From positions 1-12,699 of the forward strand of contig JAICHS010000045.1 of assembly GCA_025924775.1 (NCBI GenBank): a stretch of 12,699 nt of DNA. Direction: 5' to 3'. Position numbers and translations under genes: made by a program. The notes under the pieces were generated by a model, which did not search any database, was not told where the DNA came from, and saw nothing but the letters and a program-made list of their open reading frames with translations. This DNA comes from Rhodanobacteraceae bacterium. Lineage in GTDB: Bacteria > Pseudomonadota > Gammaproteobacteria > Xanthomonadales > Rhodanobacteraceae. Shown here piece after piece: positions 6,981 to 12,649 of this stretch (its first letter is position 1; each line of letters opens with the position of its first letter).

Positions 6981-7822
6981 CAATGCAGGCGTCCTTGCAG
7001 CGCGCTGGCCGCGGCGGGGTTGCGTGCCTTGGCGGCACTGATGAAGTAGAGGAACACGTCGCGCGACTTTGCGGCGGGCGCGGTTGCGGGCGCTACCCGC
7101 GGCAGGTCATCCGGAACACCGCCCGCGTGCCAGCGTCGTACGCGCTCGGCCCATGCATCCAGTTCCGCGGCGGGGTAACCGTCCGGTTCAGGCTCGCGGC
7201 TGCGCATCAGGCGTGCGTACACGAAATCGCCGGTGAGGTCCGCGAAATTGGGGTAGTCGGCGGAATCGGTATAGACGCAGGTGGCGTGGTGGGTGCGCGC
7301 GAGTTGCAGGAAATCCTCGCACAGGAAACTGGGGTGCCGCACCTCCAGCGCATGCCGCAGGGCATACCCGTTCACCGCGCGTGGCAGCAGGTCAAGGAAT
7401 GCCGCGAAATCGTCGTGCTCGAACGGACGCGACGGCGGGAACTGCCACACGATCGGCCCGAAGCGGTCGCCCAGCTCGGCCAGCCCGCCGAACAGGAAGC
7501 CACGGACCAGTGCGCCGGCGCCCGCGAACTTGCGCACTTCGGCGATCTGGCGTGGCGCCTTGAGCGAAAACACGAAGCCTGGCGGGGTGGCGTCGCGCCA
7601 CTTCGCGTACACCTTTGGGGTTTGCGCGCGGTAGAACGTGCTGTTGATTTCGATCGCGGCCAGATGCCGGCTGGCGTATTCCAGTTCACGCCGCTGCGGC
7701 AATCCCCTGGGGTAGAAGTTGTCGCGCCAGGGCGGGAAGTTCCAGCCGCCGATGCCAATCTTGGTGGGTGTGTCGCGCAGGCCAGCCAGCGCATCGGCGA
7801 TGGGGACGTCCGGTGTTTTCAT
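6980..7822 (-). CDS. DUF72 (YecE-like) family protein
   Basis: The 280-residue protein matches the DUF72 family along its length: IGIGGWNFPPWRDNFYP (22-38), IEINSTFYRAQTPKVYAKW (58-76), FVFSLKAPRQIAE (83-95), IVWQFPPSRPF (124-134), ALEVRHPSF (159-167), and VFLYFISAAKARNPAAA near the C-terminus. The fold is TIM-barrel-like; the function is unproven, and no catalytic residues can be named with confidence. No signal peptide, so cytosolic. The frame is open far upstream, but ATG 7822 is preferred because family members begin shortly before the GIGGW motif and AGGTG precedes it by about 7 nt. It heads the chain that continues with dacB, RNase and barstar. A 21-codon reading frame ends in its start codon. 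Confidence 0.9.
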   Translation of the reverse strand: MKTPDVPIADALAGLRDTPTKIGIGGWNFPPWRDNFYPRGLPQRRELEYASRHLAAIEINSTFYRAQTPKVYAKWRDATPPGFVFSLKAPRQIAEVRKFAGAGALVRGFLFGGLAELGDRFGPIVWQFPPSRPFEHDDFAAFLDLLPRAVNGYALRHALEVRHPSFLCEDFLQLARTHHATCVYTDSADYPNFADLTGDFVYARLMRSREPEPDGYPAAELDAWAERVRRWHAGGVPDDLPRVAPATAPAAKSRDVFLYFISAAKARNPAAASALQGRLH

Positions 7823-7884
7823 GCGGCGCACCTGGCGCGCGTTTCGGACGGGTTCACCGTGGGTGCTTCCGCAAGTTGATCCAT
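7819..7884 (-). CDS. Possible 21-residue upstream reading frame overlapping the DUF72 start
   Basis: ATG 7884 opens a frame beginning MDQLAEAPTVN and ending in TGA at 7821-7819, which overlaps the DUF72 start as ATGA. TAGACT lies about 6 nt upstream of ATG 7884, in the place of a -10 box, so the message could begin at or near this ATG. No strong ribosome binding site is seen. It could be a coupling leader peptide or chance; no homology recognised. Confidence 0.25.
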   Translation of the reverse strand: MDQLAEAPTVNPSETRARCAA

Positions 7885-8007
7885 GCGTGGAGTCTAGCCT
7901 TTCGGTGGTGGTTGCGCGCCCCGCGCCGACCCCTTGCGAAGTTGCGCGGACTGTCGCATCTTGGTGTCGCAACATCACCGGTTGGTCCACTGTCGGAGGA
8001 ATGCCCC

Positions 8008-8109
8008 ATGAAAGGCCTCGAGAAGAAGAAGGAAACCAAGAAGAAACCGCAGAAGTCGCTGAAGGAAAAGCGCGCGGAGAAGCACGCCAAGAAAACCGGC
8101 CAGGCCTGA
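8008..8109 (+). CDS. 33-residue lysine-rich small protein
   Basis: A short reading frame starts at ATG 8008, preceded by GGAGGA at 7995-8000 with 7-nt spacing, the strongest ribosome binding site in the window. The product begins MKGLEKKKETKKK and ends KRAEKHAKKTGQA; 13 of 33 residues are lysine, with a single arginine. It has no hydrophobic segment and is predicted to be soluble and disordered or helical. Similar tiny Lys-rich proteins with MKGLEKKK-like starts are, to my recollection, annotated as hypothetical in Xanthomonadales and Burkholderiales. Nucleic-acid or ribosome binding is a guess from charge alone. The frame is open upstream to about 7768, but only the short form has a proper start. 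It is divergent from DUF72 and followed by a strong hairpin at 8122. Confidence 0.75.
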   Translation: MKGLEKKKETKKKPQKSLKEKRAEKHAKKTGQA

Positions 8110-8121
8110 GGTTGTGAGCAC

Positions 8122-8153
8122 CCACGCCCGGCCGGATGATCCGGCTGGCGTGG
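8122..8153. terminator. Strong hairpin between the Lys-rich gene and the EamA gene
   Basis: CCACGCC at 8122-8128 pairs with GGCGTGG at 8147-8153, and inside it GCCGG at 8131-8135 pairs with CCGGC at 8141-8145 around a 5-nt loop. It sits 12 nt after the small gene's stop, where a terminator or 3'-end stabiliser is expected. Neither strand has a following U-run, so intrinsic termination is not certain; because it is symmetrical it could serve both converging genes. Confidence 0.45.
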
Positions 8154-8208
8154 AACCGATGGGCTGGCCCGTGGGCAGCGGGTGCGTGCCGCCGCGCAGC
8201 CGGCCGGG

Positions 8209-9132
8209 CTAGTCGGCGGCTTTCGATTCTGCCGTGCCCAGCACCACCGGATGGGGTTTGGTGATGGGGCGGCGCGTCAGCAACGGGTGCATGAACACCG
8301 CGGCCAGGATGATGGCGACGCCGACGTAAAACCACGCGTCCAATTGGTGCTGCTCGCCCAGCAGCAGCACCGCCAGCACGATCGCGTAGACCGGCTCCAG
8401 GTTGGTCGCCAGCTGCACCGTGTAGGCGGTCAACTTGCGCAGCACCGCCATCGCCAGCGCAAACGGCAGCAGCGTGCACACCAGGGCCAGGATCAGCAGC
8501 AACGCGCCGTCGTGCAGGTCCGGCAGCACGAATGAACCCTCGGCGTGCCAGACCGCCGTGACCAGTGTCAGGAACGCCGTGCCGGCGCCCAGTTCGATGC
8601 AGGTGATCGTCAACGGGCCGGTGCGCTCGGCCATGCGTTTGTTGAACGCACCGAAGGTTGCGCAGAAGACCGCCGACACCACGCCCACCGCGACGCCGAG
8701 GCGCATGTCCGCGGGCACGCCGCCGACCACCAGTGCGACGCCGGGCACCACGGCGGCGCCGACCAACAGTTCGCGCGGCTCAAAGCGGCGGCCTACCACC
8801 AGCGGCTCGATCACGGCCAGGAACACCGGCGCCAGCGCGATGCACGTGGCCGCAACCGAGGCATTGGCCAGCTTCACCGCCGAATAGAACGTCAACCAGT
8901 GCATCGCGACCAGCACGCCGATGCCGGCGTAGGCCGCGACGGTGCGCAGCGGCAATGCGCGCAGCTCGCGCCACACCTTCGGCAGCAGCAGCAAGGCAAG
9001 GGTGACGATCAACATGCGCCACCACACCAGCTGCAGCGCGGTCAGGGTGATCAGCTTGCCCAGGATCGCCGTGAAGCCCCACAGCAGCACGCAAAAATGG
9101 AGCTGCCAATGCGCCTTGGCCTGAGCGGTCAT
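8209..9132 (-). CDS. EamA/DMT superfamily transporter
   Basis: The 307-residue protein is almost wholly hydrophobic with about ten predicted membrane helices arranged as two EamA repeats, about residues 13-137 and 145-283. The second repeat contains the family phrase NLEPVYAIVLAVLLLGE (244-260), and the first has the start-of-repeat pattern LLWGFTAILGKLI. It belongs to the drug/metabolite transporter superfamily of inner-membrane carriers. The substrate cannot be told from sequence; amino acid or metabolite export is common in the family. ATG 9132 (MTAQAKAHW) is preferred because homologues begin just before the first helix; an in-frame GTG at 9168 would add 12 residues. Ribosome binding is weak for both. 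It is a single gene converging on the Lys-rich gene. Confidence 0.92.
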   Translation of the reverse strand: MTAQAKAHWQLHFCVLLWGFTAILGKLITLTALQLVWWRMLIVTLALLLLPKVWRELRALPLRTVAAYAGIGVLVAMHWLTFYSAVKLANASVAATCIALAPVFLAVIEPLVVGRRFEPRELLVGAAVVPGVALVVGGVPADMRLGVAVGVVSAVFCATFGAFNKRMAERTGPLTITCIELGAGTAFLTLVTAVWHAEGSFVLPDLHDGALLLILALVCTLLPFALAMAVLRKLTAYTVQLATNLEPVYAIVLAVLLLGEQHQLDAWFYVGVAIILAAVFMHPLLTRRPITKPHPVVLGTAESKAAD

Positions 9133-9563
9133 GGGAATACGGATACAGGAAAGAGGAGGAGGCGGCACGCGTGGTGCTGCCGCCGTGTCGATTATCCATC
9201 ACCTTGGCGCGCGTGACCAAGCCAGCCGTGGCGTAGTTGATCCTTTCCGGCTTGTCGCCTACCGGTTGGGAGGGCAATGGGGTGGTTGGCGTTGGGTTAG
9301 GCTTCCCGTGGCAGCCGCTTGCTGACGTCGCCGCTGTGTCCCGCAACGGGCTGACCTTGCCATCGGGCGTGCCCGCCAGGCTGGCCGCCGGGATGCGCGT
9401 TCAGAAACGCTTCGGTCGTGCCCAATGCGCTGGACAGGCGCACCGGCGATCAACGTGTGCGTGGCCTGGTACAACCCGGCGCGCACACTTGCGCCGCGCC
9501 CGCACTTGCCGCAAAGTCCACAGGTCCGTGGGGTGGCGGGCCGCCCGGGGAAGGAGAAACGAC
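9133..9563. other. 430-nt intergenic stretch with no recognised gene
   Basis: This region separates the divergent EamA and YpfJ genes. Short open frames exist on both strands, but none has a convincing start site or a recognisable product. No tRNA, insertion sequence or terminator stands out. A TGTCGA at 9186-9191 lacks the second half of the candidate sigma motif. It should hold the promoters of both flanking genes, but none matches a consensus well. Confidence 0.5.
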
Positions 9564-10439
9564 ATGCTTTGGAAAAAAGGCCGTTCCAGCAGCAACGTGG
9601 AAGAAGCCGCCGGCGGTGGTGGCGGTTCCGGGTTCGGACGCATCCACCTGGGCATCGGCGGCACCATCATCGCGGTCATCATCGCGATGATCTTTCCGTC
9701 CACGCGCGGGATCATTTTCGGGCTGCTCACCGGCAGCGGCGACATGGGCAGCGCCGGCAACACGCCAGCGCAAACGACACAGGCCGATGCCAGCGACCCG
9801 CAGGTGCAATTCGTCAGCAAGATCCTCGGCAGCACCGAGGATGTCTGGACGCCCTATTTCCAGCAGCTGGGCAAGACCTACACCGATCCCAAGCTGGTGC
9901 TGTTCCACGGCCAGGTGGCGACGGCTTGTGGCGGTGCGTCGGCGGCGGTCGGGCCGTTCTACTGCCCCGGCGACAAGCGCGTGTATCTCGACCTCGACTT
10001 CTTCCAGGAACTGGCCACGCGCTTTAATTCCAACAGCGACTTTGCGCGTGCCTACGTGGTCGCGCACGAAGTGGGTCACCACGTGCAGGACGAGCTCGGC
10101 ATCATGGACACGGAACGGAAGCTTGCCCAGCAGGGCCAGCCCATGCAGGGCGCGGATGGCTTGTCGGTGCGGCTGGAACTGCAGGCCGACTGTTTCGCGG
10201 GCGTGTGGGCCAACCATTCGCAACAGCAACTGCAATGGCTGCAGGCGGGCGACGTCGAGAGCGCGTTGAACGCGGCCAGCCAGATCGGCGATGACACCCT
10301 GCAGCGCGAGGCGCGCGGCACGGTGGTGCCGGATTCGTTCACGCACGGCACCTCGGCCCAGCGCGTGAAGTGGTTCAAGACCGGCTTCCAGGCGGGTGAC
10401 ATCAACGCCTGCGATACCTTCCACGCGCAGGCGCTGTAA
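9564..10439 (+). CDS. YpfJ-type neutral zinc metallopeptidase, membrane anchored
   Basis: The 291-residue protein matches the putative neutral zinc metallopeptidase (YpfJ) family. After a glycine-rich stretch (17-25) there is one membrane segment at about 31-45 (IGGTIIAVIIAMIF), then the catalytic domain. HEVGHH at 168-173 supplies the HExxH zinc motif (H168, E169, H172), and ELQADCFAGVWA (205-216) probably supplies the further ligand. The pair of cysteines in CGGASAAVGPFYCPGD (122-137) is a family hallmark. The domain is expected in the periplasm; the substrate is unknown. AAGGAG at 9551-9556 with 7-nt spacing fixes ATG 9564; the upstream open frame to 9237 has no such support. A small GGGTC/GACCC hairpin at 10453-10469 follows the stop. 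Confidence 0.92.
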   Translation: MLWKKGRSSSNVEEAAGGGGGSGFGRIHLGIGGTIIAVIIAMIFPSTRGIIFGLLTGSGDMGSAGNTPAQTTQADASDPQVQFVSKILGSTEDVWTPYFQQLGKTYTDPKLVLFHGQVATACGGASAAVGPFYCPGDKRVYLDLDFFQELATRFNSNSDFARAYVVAHEVGHHVQDELGIMDTERKLAQQGQPMQGADGLSVRLELQADCFAGVWANHSQQQLQWLQAGDVESALNAASQIGDDTLQREARGTVVPDSFTHGTSAQRVKWFKTGFQAGDINACDTFHAQAL

Positions 10440-10503
10440 TTCGCGGATTGCCGGGTCCTCGCCAGACCCCTACGGTGCCGGCTGTGCGTGAAAAATTCAA
10501 GAC

Positions 10504-10531
10504 GTGACGGCGCCCGATCCTGCGTTAAGAT
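10504..10531 (+). promoter_or_regulatory. Weak candidate promoter giving a leaderless DUF1249 message
   Basis: GTGACG at 10504-10509 and TAAGAT at 10526-10531 each match four of six sigma-70 consensus bases with 16-nt spacing. The predicted start, about 7 nt after the -10 box, falls on the A of ATG 10538. No ribosome binding site precedes that ATG, which fits a leaderless message. Weak evidence. Confidence 0.3.
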
Positions 10532-10537
10532 CGGCCC

Positions 10538-11047
10538 ATGCCATCGGTACTGCTCCAGCCTGCCTCCAACGCGCACCGCCATTCGTTCGCGGCGGCGCTG
10601 CTGCCCGACCGCTTCGACTGGCTGATGGGCCTGTATGCGGAAAACCATCGTCGGCTGGCGCGCCTGTTCGCGCCGCACCGACTGGCGGTGGGCGAGTACG
10701 TGTCGTCGGTGGGCGACCGGCTGGATGTGCGCCTGTCCGTGCAGGAGCGCCACCCGTACACGCTTGAGCTGGGGCTGACCTACGACGTGCTCGATGCCAG
10801 CACCGGCAACCCGGCGCCGTCGGCACAGTTGCGCTGCTACCTCGATGCGCGCATGACCGAGGCGCTGCACTGCGAACCTGGCCGCGAACTCTGGCAGGTG
10901 CTGGGTCCGTGGGCGCCGGCGCGCAACGTGTTGCAGCACCGCCTGCGCATGAACGCGTTCCTGGACCGTTGGCTGGAATACCTGGCCGGGCAGGGGCATT
11001 CCCTGGCTACGCTGGAACGCGTGACGCGCACGGGCGTCGCCGCCTGA
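10538..11047 (+). CDS. DUF1249 (YqiB-like) family protein
   Basis: The 169-residue protein fits DUF1249: a first helix with the pattern WLMGLYAENHRRLARLF (28-44), the central strands LDVRLSVQERHPYTLELGL (62-80), the conserved LRCYLDARMTEALHC (98-112), and a C-terminal helix LRMNAFLDRWLEYL (136-149). It is cytosolic with no signal or membrane segment. The function is unknown; in E. coli the homologue yqiB lies beside nudF and cpdA, but none of those genes is present here. ATG 10538 lacks a clear ribosome binding site; the first 15 residues are less conserved in character. It converges with the CYTH gene, whose stop lies 24 nt away. Confidence 0.88.
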   Translation: MPSVLLQPASNAHRHSFAAALLPDRFDWLMGLYAENHRRLARLFAPHRLAVGEYVSSVGDRLDVRLSVQERHPYTLELGLTYDVLDASTGNPAPSAQLRCYLDARMTEALHCEPGRELWQVLGPWAPARNVLQHRLRMNAFLDRWLEYLAGQGHSLATLERVTRTGVAA

Positions 11048-11071
11048 TCGATCGATTGCGCCGCCGCGCGT

Positions 11072-11530
11072 TCACCACGTGACGTAGGAGTGCGTGGCGA
11101 GGTTCGAGTTGAAATAGCGCGGATCGCGCGTGACTTCCTCGCCCAACCACGCAGGCCGCGCGAAGGGTTGGGACTCGTCCGCAAGTTCGATCTCGGCCAC
11201 CACCAGCCCCGCGTTGTCCCCGAGAAATTCGTCCACGTCCCAGCGCATGCCCTCGAACGCCACCGCGTGGCGGAGTTTGTGAATGGGGGGCGTCTCGCAC
11301 AGCGCCAGCAGGTGTTCGGCGTCCGGCAGCGGGATGGCGTACTCGAACTCGCTGCGCGTGGCACCCGTGGTGACGCCCTTGACCGTGAGGAACCCTTGCT
11401 CTCCATCGATGCGAACGCGCACCGTGCGCTCCCGATCGCGATTCAGGTAACCCTGCACGAGACGGCGCGGGCGTGGCTGTCGCCAACCGCTTCCGGTGAC
11501 CAGGAACTTGCGTTCGATCTCGGTGGCCAT
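11072..11530 (-). CDS. CYTH domain triphosphate tunnel metalloenzyme (NeuTTM-like)
   Basis: The 152-residue protein begins with the CYTH signature EIERK (E4, E6, K8). Further tunnel residues are visible: R38 and R40, K51 in LTVKG, E61 and E63 in RSEFEYAIP, K85 and R87, and E113/E115 in VAEIEL. The C-terminal WLGEEVTRDPRYFNSNLA closely resembles the end of Nitrosomonas europaea NeuTTM, a short inorganic tripolyphosphatase of the same length. It is therefore expected to hydrolyse inorganic triphosphate using a divalent metal in the cytosol. The alternative, a class IV adenylate cyclase, is less likely given length and similarity. ATG 11530 lies 10 nt after the stop of the 60-residue gene, suggesting one transcript with it. 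Confidence 0.93.
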   Translation of the reverse strand: MATEIERKFLVTGSGWRQPRPRRLVQGYLNRDRERTVRVRIDGEQGFLTVKGVTTGATRSEFEYAIPLPDAEHLLALCETPPIHKLRHAVAFEGMRWDVDEFLGDNAGLVVAEIELADESQPFARPAWLGEEVTRDPRYFNSNLATHSYVTW

Positions 11531-11540
11531 CGGCTGCGAT

Positions 11541-11723
11541 TCAAGCGACGCGGGTACGGCGCGGGTTGGCCTGCATGACCTCGACCAGCGGTTCGAGTGC
11601 GTCTGCCATACGCGCGTGACGCATGGACAGGACCCGCGCGATCTCGCGGTAATACCAGAAGGTTACGCTGAGCCGCTTATCGACCAGGCGTTTGTTGAGC
11701 AGCGGCTCGCGAAGCAACCCCAT
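11541..11723 (-). CDS. Hypothetical 60-residue protein
   Basis: I do not recognise this protein. It starts at ATG 11723 with GGGGAG five nt upstream, a good ribosome binding site, and ends 10 nt before the CYTH gene. The product is basic at its N-terminus (LLREPLLNKRLVDKRL) and has a central aromatic stretch (VTFWYYREIARVL). It ends ANPRRTRVA, with no signal peptide or full membrane span. It lies 30 nt downstream of higA on the same strand, so it may share that transcript. The ribosome binding site and tight spacing favour a real gene; the lack of recognised homology leaves doubt. Confidence 0.5.
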   Translation of the reverse strand: MGLLREPLLNKRLVDKRLSVTFWYYREIARVLSMRHARMADALEPLVEVMQANPRRTRVA

Positions 11724-11753
11724 GCGTGCTCCCCGTCGCGTGCAGTGGTCGTG

Positions 11754-12068
11754 TCAGGCGGCGGCGCAGTGGATCGTGCGCAATTCCGCGGCAAGCGCCC
11801 GCTCGGCCTGCCACAGGTCGTATTCCTGCTGCATGCCAAGCCACAAGGCCGCGCCATTGCCGGCCAGCTTGCCGATGCGTAGCGCCATTTCAGGAGTGAA
11901 GCCTTTGCGCTCGGCCAGCAAGTCGTGCAGGGTTTGCCGCGAAACGTGCAGTCGGCGTGCAGTTTCGGCAACGCTCAAACCCAGCGCGGGCAGGGTGTCT
12001 TCGCGCAGGATCGCGCCGGGATGGGTCGGAGCGTGGTTCGGATTTCGCCTGGCGGGGTGATCAGTCAT
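11754..12068 (-). CDS. higA: HigA-type antitoxin (XRE family, VapI/HigA addiction module)
   Basis: The 104-residue protein has the HigA opening THPGAILREDTLPALGLS (15-32), followed by a helix-turn-helix at about 31-56 (SVAETARRLHVSRQTLHDLL). Then comes FTPEMALRIGKLAGNGAALWLGMQQEYDL, the family's ALRLA...WLNLQ..YDL region. In higBA modules the toxin HigB, an mRNA-cleaving RelE-fold RNase, comes first, and HigA binds it and represses the operon. Here only the last part of higB precedes it, its stop lying 9 nt before ATG 12068. The antitoxin itself looks intact. It could survive as a regulator or protect against a HigB encoded elsewhere. Confidence 0.92.
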   Translation of the reverse strand: MTDHPARRNPNHAPTHPGAILREDTLPALGLSVAETARRLHVSRQTLHDLLAERKGFTPEMALRIGKLAGNGAALWLGMQQEYDLWQAERALAAELRTIHCAAA

Positions 12069-12077
12069 GGTTGGCTC

Positions 12078-12140
12078 TTAGTGGTATTGCTCAAGGTCCA
12101 CGCGTACCGCATCGCCTTCCAGCCATTCGAAAGTGTCGCG
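12078..12140 (-). pseudogene. higB: 5'-truncated higB toxin remnant
   Basis: The frame directly upstream of higA ends FEWLEGDAVRVDLEQYH followed by TAA at 12080-12078. HigB proteins of about 92 residues typically end in this way (F-W/F..DG.DA..V....DYH), and the 9-nt gap to higA is normal for the module. Upstream of about 12140 the likeness stops; the frame stays open only to GTG 12179, next to the tRNA-Asp terminator. No toxin catalytic core can be present. The likeness rests on about 17 residues, so confidence is moderate. Confidence 0.6.
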
Positions 12141-12160
12141 TGCCGATTTACTTGTGTCAA
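12132..12160 (-). promoter_or_regulatory. Candidate promoter for higA, within the higB remnant region
   Basis: On the minus strand a perfect TTGACA (complement of 12155-12160) is followed after 17 nt by GACACT (complement of 12132-12137), which matches three of six -10 bases. It lies downstream of the tRNA-Asp terminator and upstream of higA, so it could express higA independently of the tRNAs. Confidence 0.45.
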
Positions 12161-12185
12161 GCACCGCTTGACTGTGCACCGCAAC

Positions 12186-12207
12186 AAAAAAGCCCGCGAA
12201 GCGGACT
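12186..12207 (-). terminator. Rho-independent terminator of the tRNA cluster
   Basis: On the minus strand AGTCCGC pairs with GCGGGCT around the loop TTC (12191-12207, one G-T pair), followed at once by a run of Ts (complement of the A-run at 12186-12190). It lies about 25 nt after the tRNA-Asp CCA end, the expected place. Confidence 0.88.
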
Positions 12208-12232
12208 TTCATTTGGGCATGGGATACAGAAC

Positions 12233-12309
12233 TGGCGGAGCGGACGGGACTCGAACCCGCGACCTCCGGCGTGACAGGCCAGCATTCTAACCAGCTGAAC
12301 TACCGCTCC
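12233..12309 (-). tRNA. tRNA-Asp (GUC)
   Basis: The 77-nt minus-strand cloverleaf runs from GGAGCGGTAGTTCAGC to an encoded CCA. The acceptor stem GGAGCGG pairs with CGCTCCG across the molecule with one mismatch-free core, the anticodon loop is CTGTCAC (anticodon GTC), and the T-arm is GCGGG-TTCGAGT-CCCGT. It closely resembles E. coli tRNA-Asp. It is the last tRNA of the cluster and is followed by the terminator at 12186. Confidence 0.97.
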
Positions 12310-12320
12310 GCATTGTTCCG
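12290..12320 (-). repeat. 31-bp direct repeat, copy 1 (5' end of tRNA-Asp plus upstream 11 bp)
   Basis: This copy covers the first 20 nt of the functional tRNA-Asp (12290-12309) and the 11 nt before it (12310-12320). It is identical to 12425-12455. Because the identity includes sequence outside the tRNA, a duplication is more likely than shared tRNA constraint. Confidence 0.95.
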
Positions 12321-12385
12321 AAATCGCATCAACCGTCCATGGTGCACTGCCGTTCGCCATCCATGGCTCACCGGTCCCGCTGCGC

Positions 12386-12418
12386 GCAAACGTCCGCCGG
12401 ACGTTTGCAAGCGCTTGC
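12386..12418. repeat. Perfect 10-bp hairpin with an overlapping 12-bp palindrome
   Basis: GCAAACGTCC at 12386-12395 and GGACGTTTGC at 12399-12408 are perfect inverted copies with a 3-nt loop. The palindrome GCAAGCGCTTGC at 12407-12418 overlaps its end. It lies in the 252-nt spacer between tRNA-Glu and tRNA-Asp. No U-run follows on either strand, so a normal terminator is unlikely; it may be an RNA processing element, an operator or a recombination scar. Confidence 0.6.
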
Positions 12419-12424
12419 GAAACC

Positions 12425-12455
12425 ACCAGCTGAACTACCGCTCCGCATTGTTCCG
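12425..12455 (-). pseudogene. Truncated tRNA-Asp 5' fragment (31-bp repeat, copy 2)
   Basis: On the minus strand this reads the same 11-nt upstream sequence and then GGAGCGGTAGTTCAGCTGGT, the first 20 nt of tRNA-Asp. After that the sequence departs from the tRNA and runs into the palindromic stretch. There is no anticodon arm or 3' half, so it cannot be a working tRNA. It is probably the remnant of a tandem tRNA-Asp duplication or a recombination junction. Confidence 0.85.
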
Positions 12456-12561
12456 TTTTTGAGTTACACCGTCCAGGGCGGTTCTGCGATTGCCTTCCGT
12501 TGCCCATGTGCAGTAGAGCCGCACATTGTACTTGCATCACCACGTGCCATGGCAACATCCA

Positions 12562-12637
12562 TGGCGTCCCCACGGGGATTCGAACCCCGGTCGCCACCGT
12601 GAAAGGGTGGTGTCCTAGGCCTCTAGACGATGGGGAC
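12562..12637 (-). tRNA. tRNA-Glu (UUC)
   Basis: The 76-nt minus-strand cloverleaf starts GTCCCCATCGTCTAGAGG and ends GTGGGGAC-G-CCA with encoded CCA. The anticodon loop CTTTCAC (anticodon TTC) is closed by CCACC/GGTGG, and the T-arm is CGGGG-TTCGAAT-CCCCG. It resembles E. coli tRNA-Glu closely. It follows tRNA-Ala by 12 nt. Confidence 0.97.
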
Positions 12638-12649
12638 AGCGTGGGGATT

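Noticed and set aside
5566..7038. 490-codon open frame overlapping dacB in another frame of the same strand
   Set aside because: It is a GC-rich shadow of dacB; its product is arginine- and alanine-rich with no family motif.
7823..8479. Upstream extension of the DUF72 frame by over 200 codons
   Set aside because: It would overlap the EamA and Lys-rich genes and add low-complexity sequence absent from the family; ATG 7822 has its own ribosome binding site.
9186..9214. Second TGTCGA as another ECF42 promoter
   Set aside because: No CG(A/T)C at 16-18 nt spacing, and no DGPF gene follows.
9259..9486. 75-codon minus-strand open frame in the 430-nt gap
   Set aside because: No ribosome binding site, no recognisable product, composition expected of random GC-rich DNA.
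9237..9563. Upstream extension of the YpfJ frame
   Set aside because: ATG 9564 has AAGGAG at ideal spacing and begins like family members; the extension looks non-coding.
10453..10469. GGGTC/GACCC hairpin after the YpfJ gene as a terminator
   Set aside because: Only 5 bp of stem and no U-run; too weak to list as a feature.
12157..12597. 146-codon open frame on the minus strand across the tRNA region
   Set aside because: It translates tRNA-Asp and its fragment (the phrase EQCGAVVQLV appears twice), a typical false gene over tRNAs.
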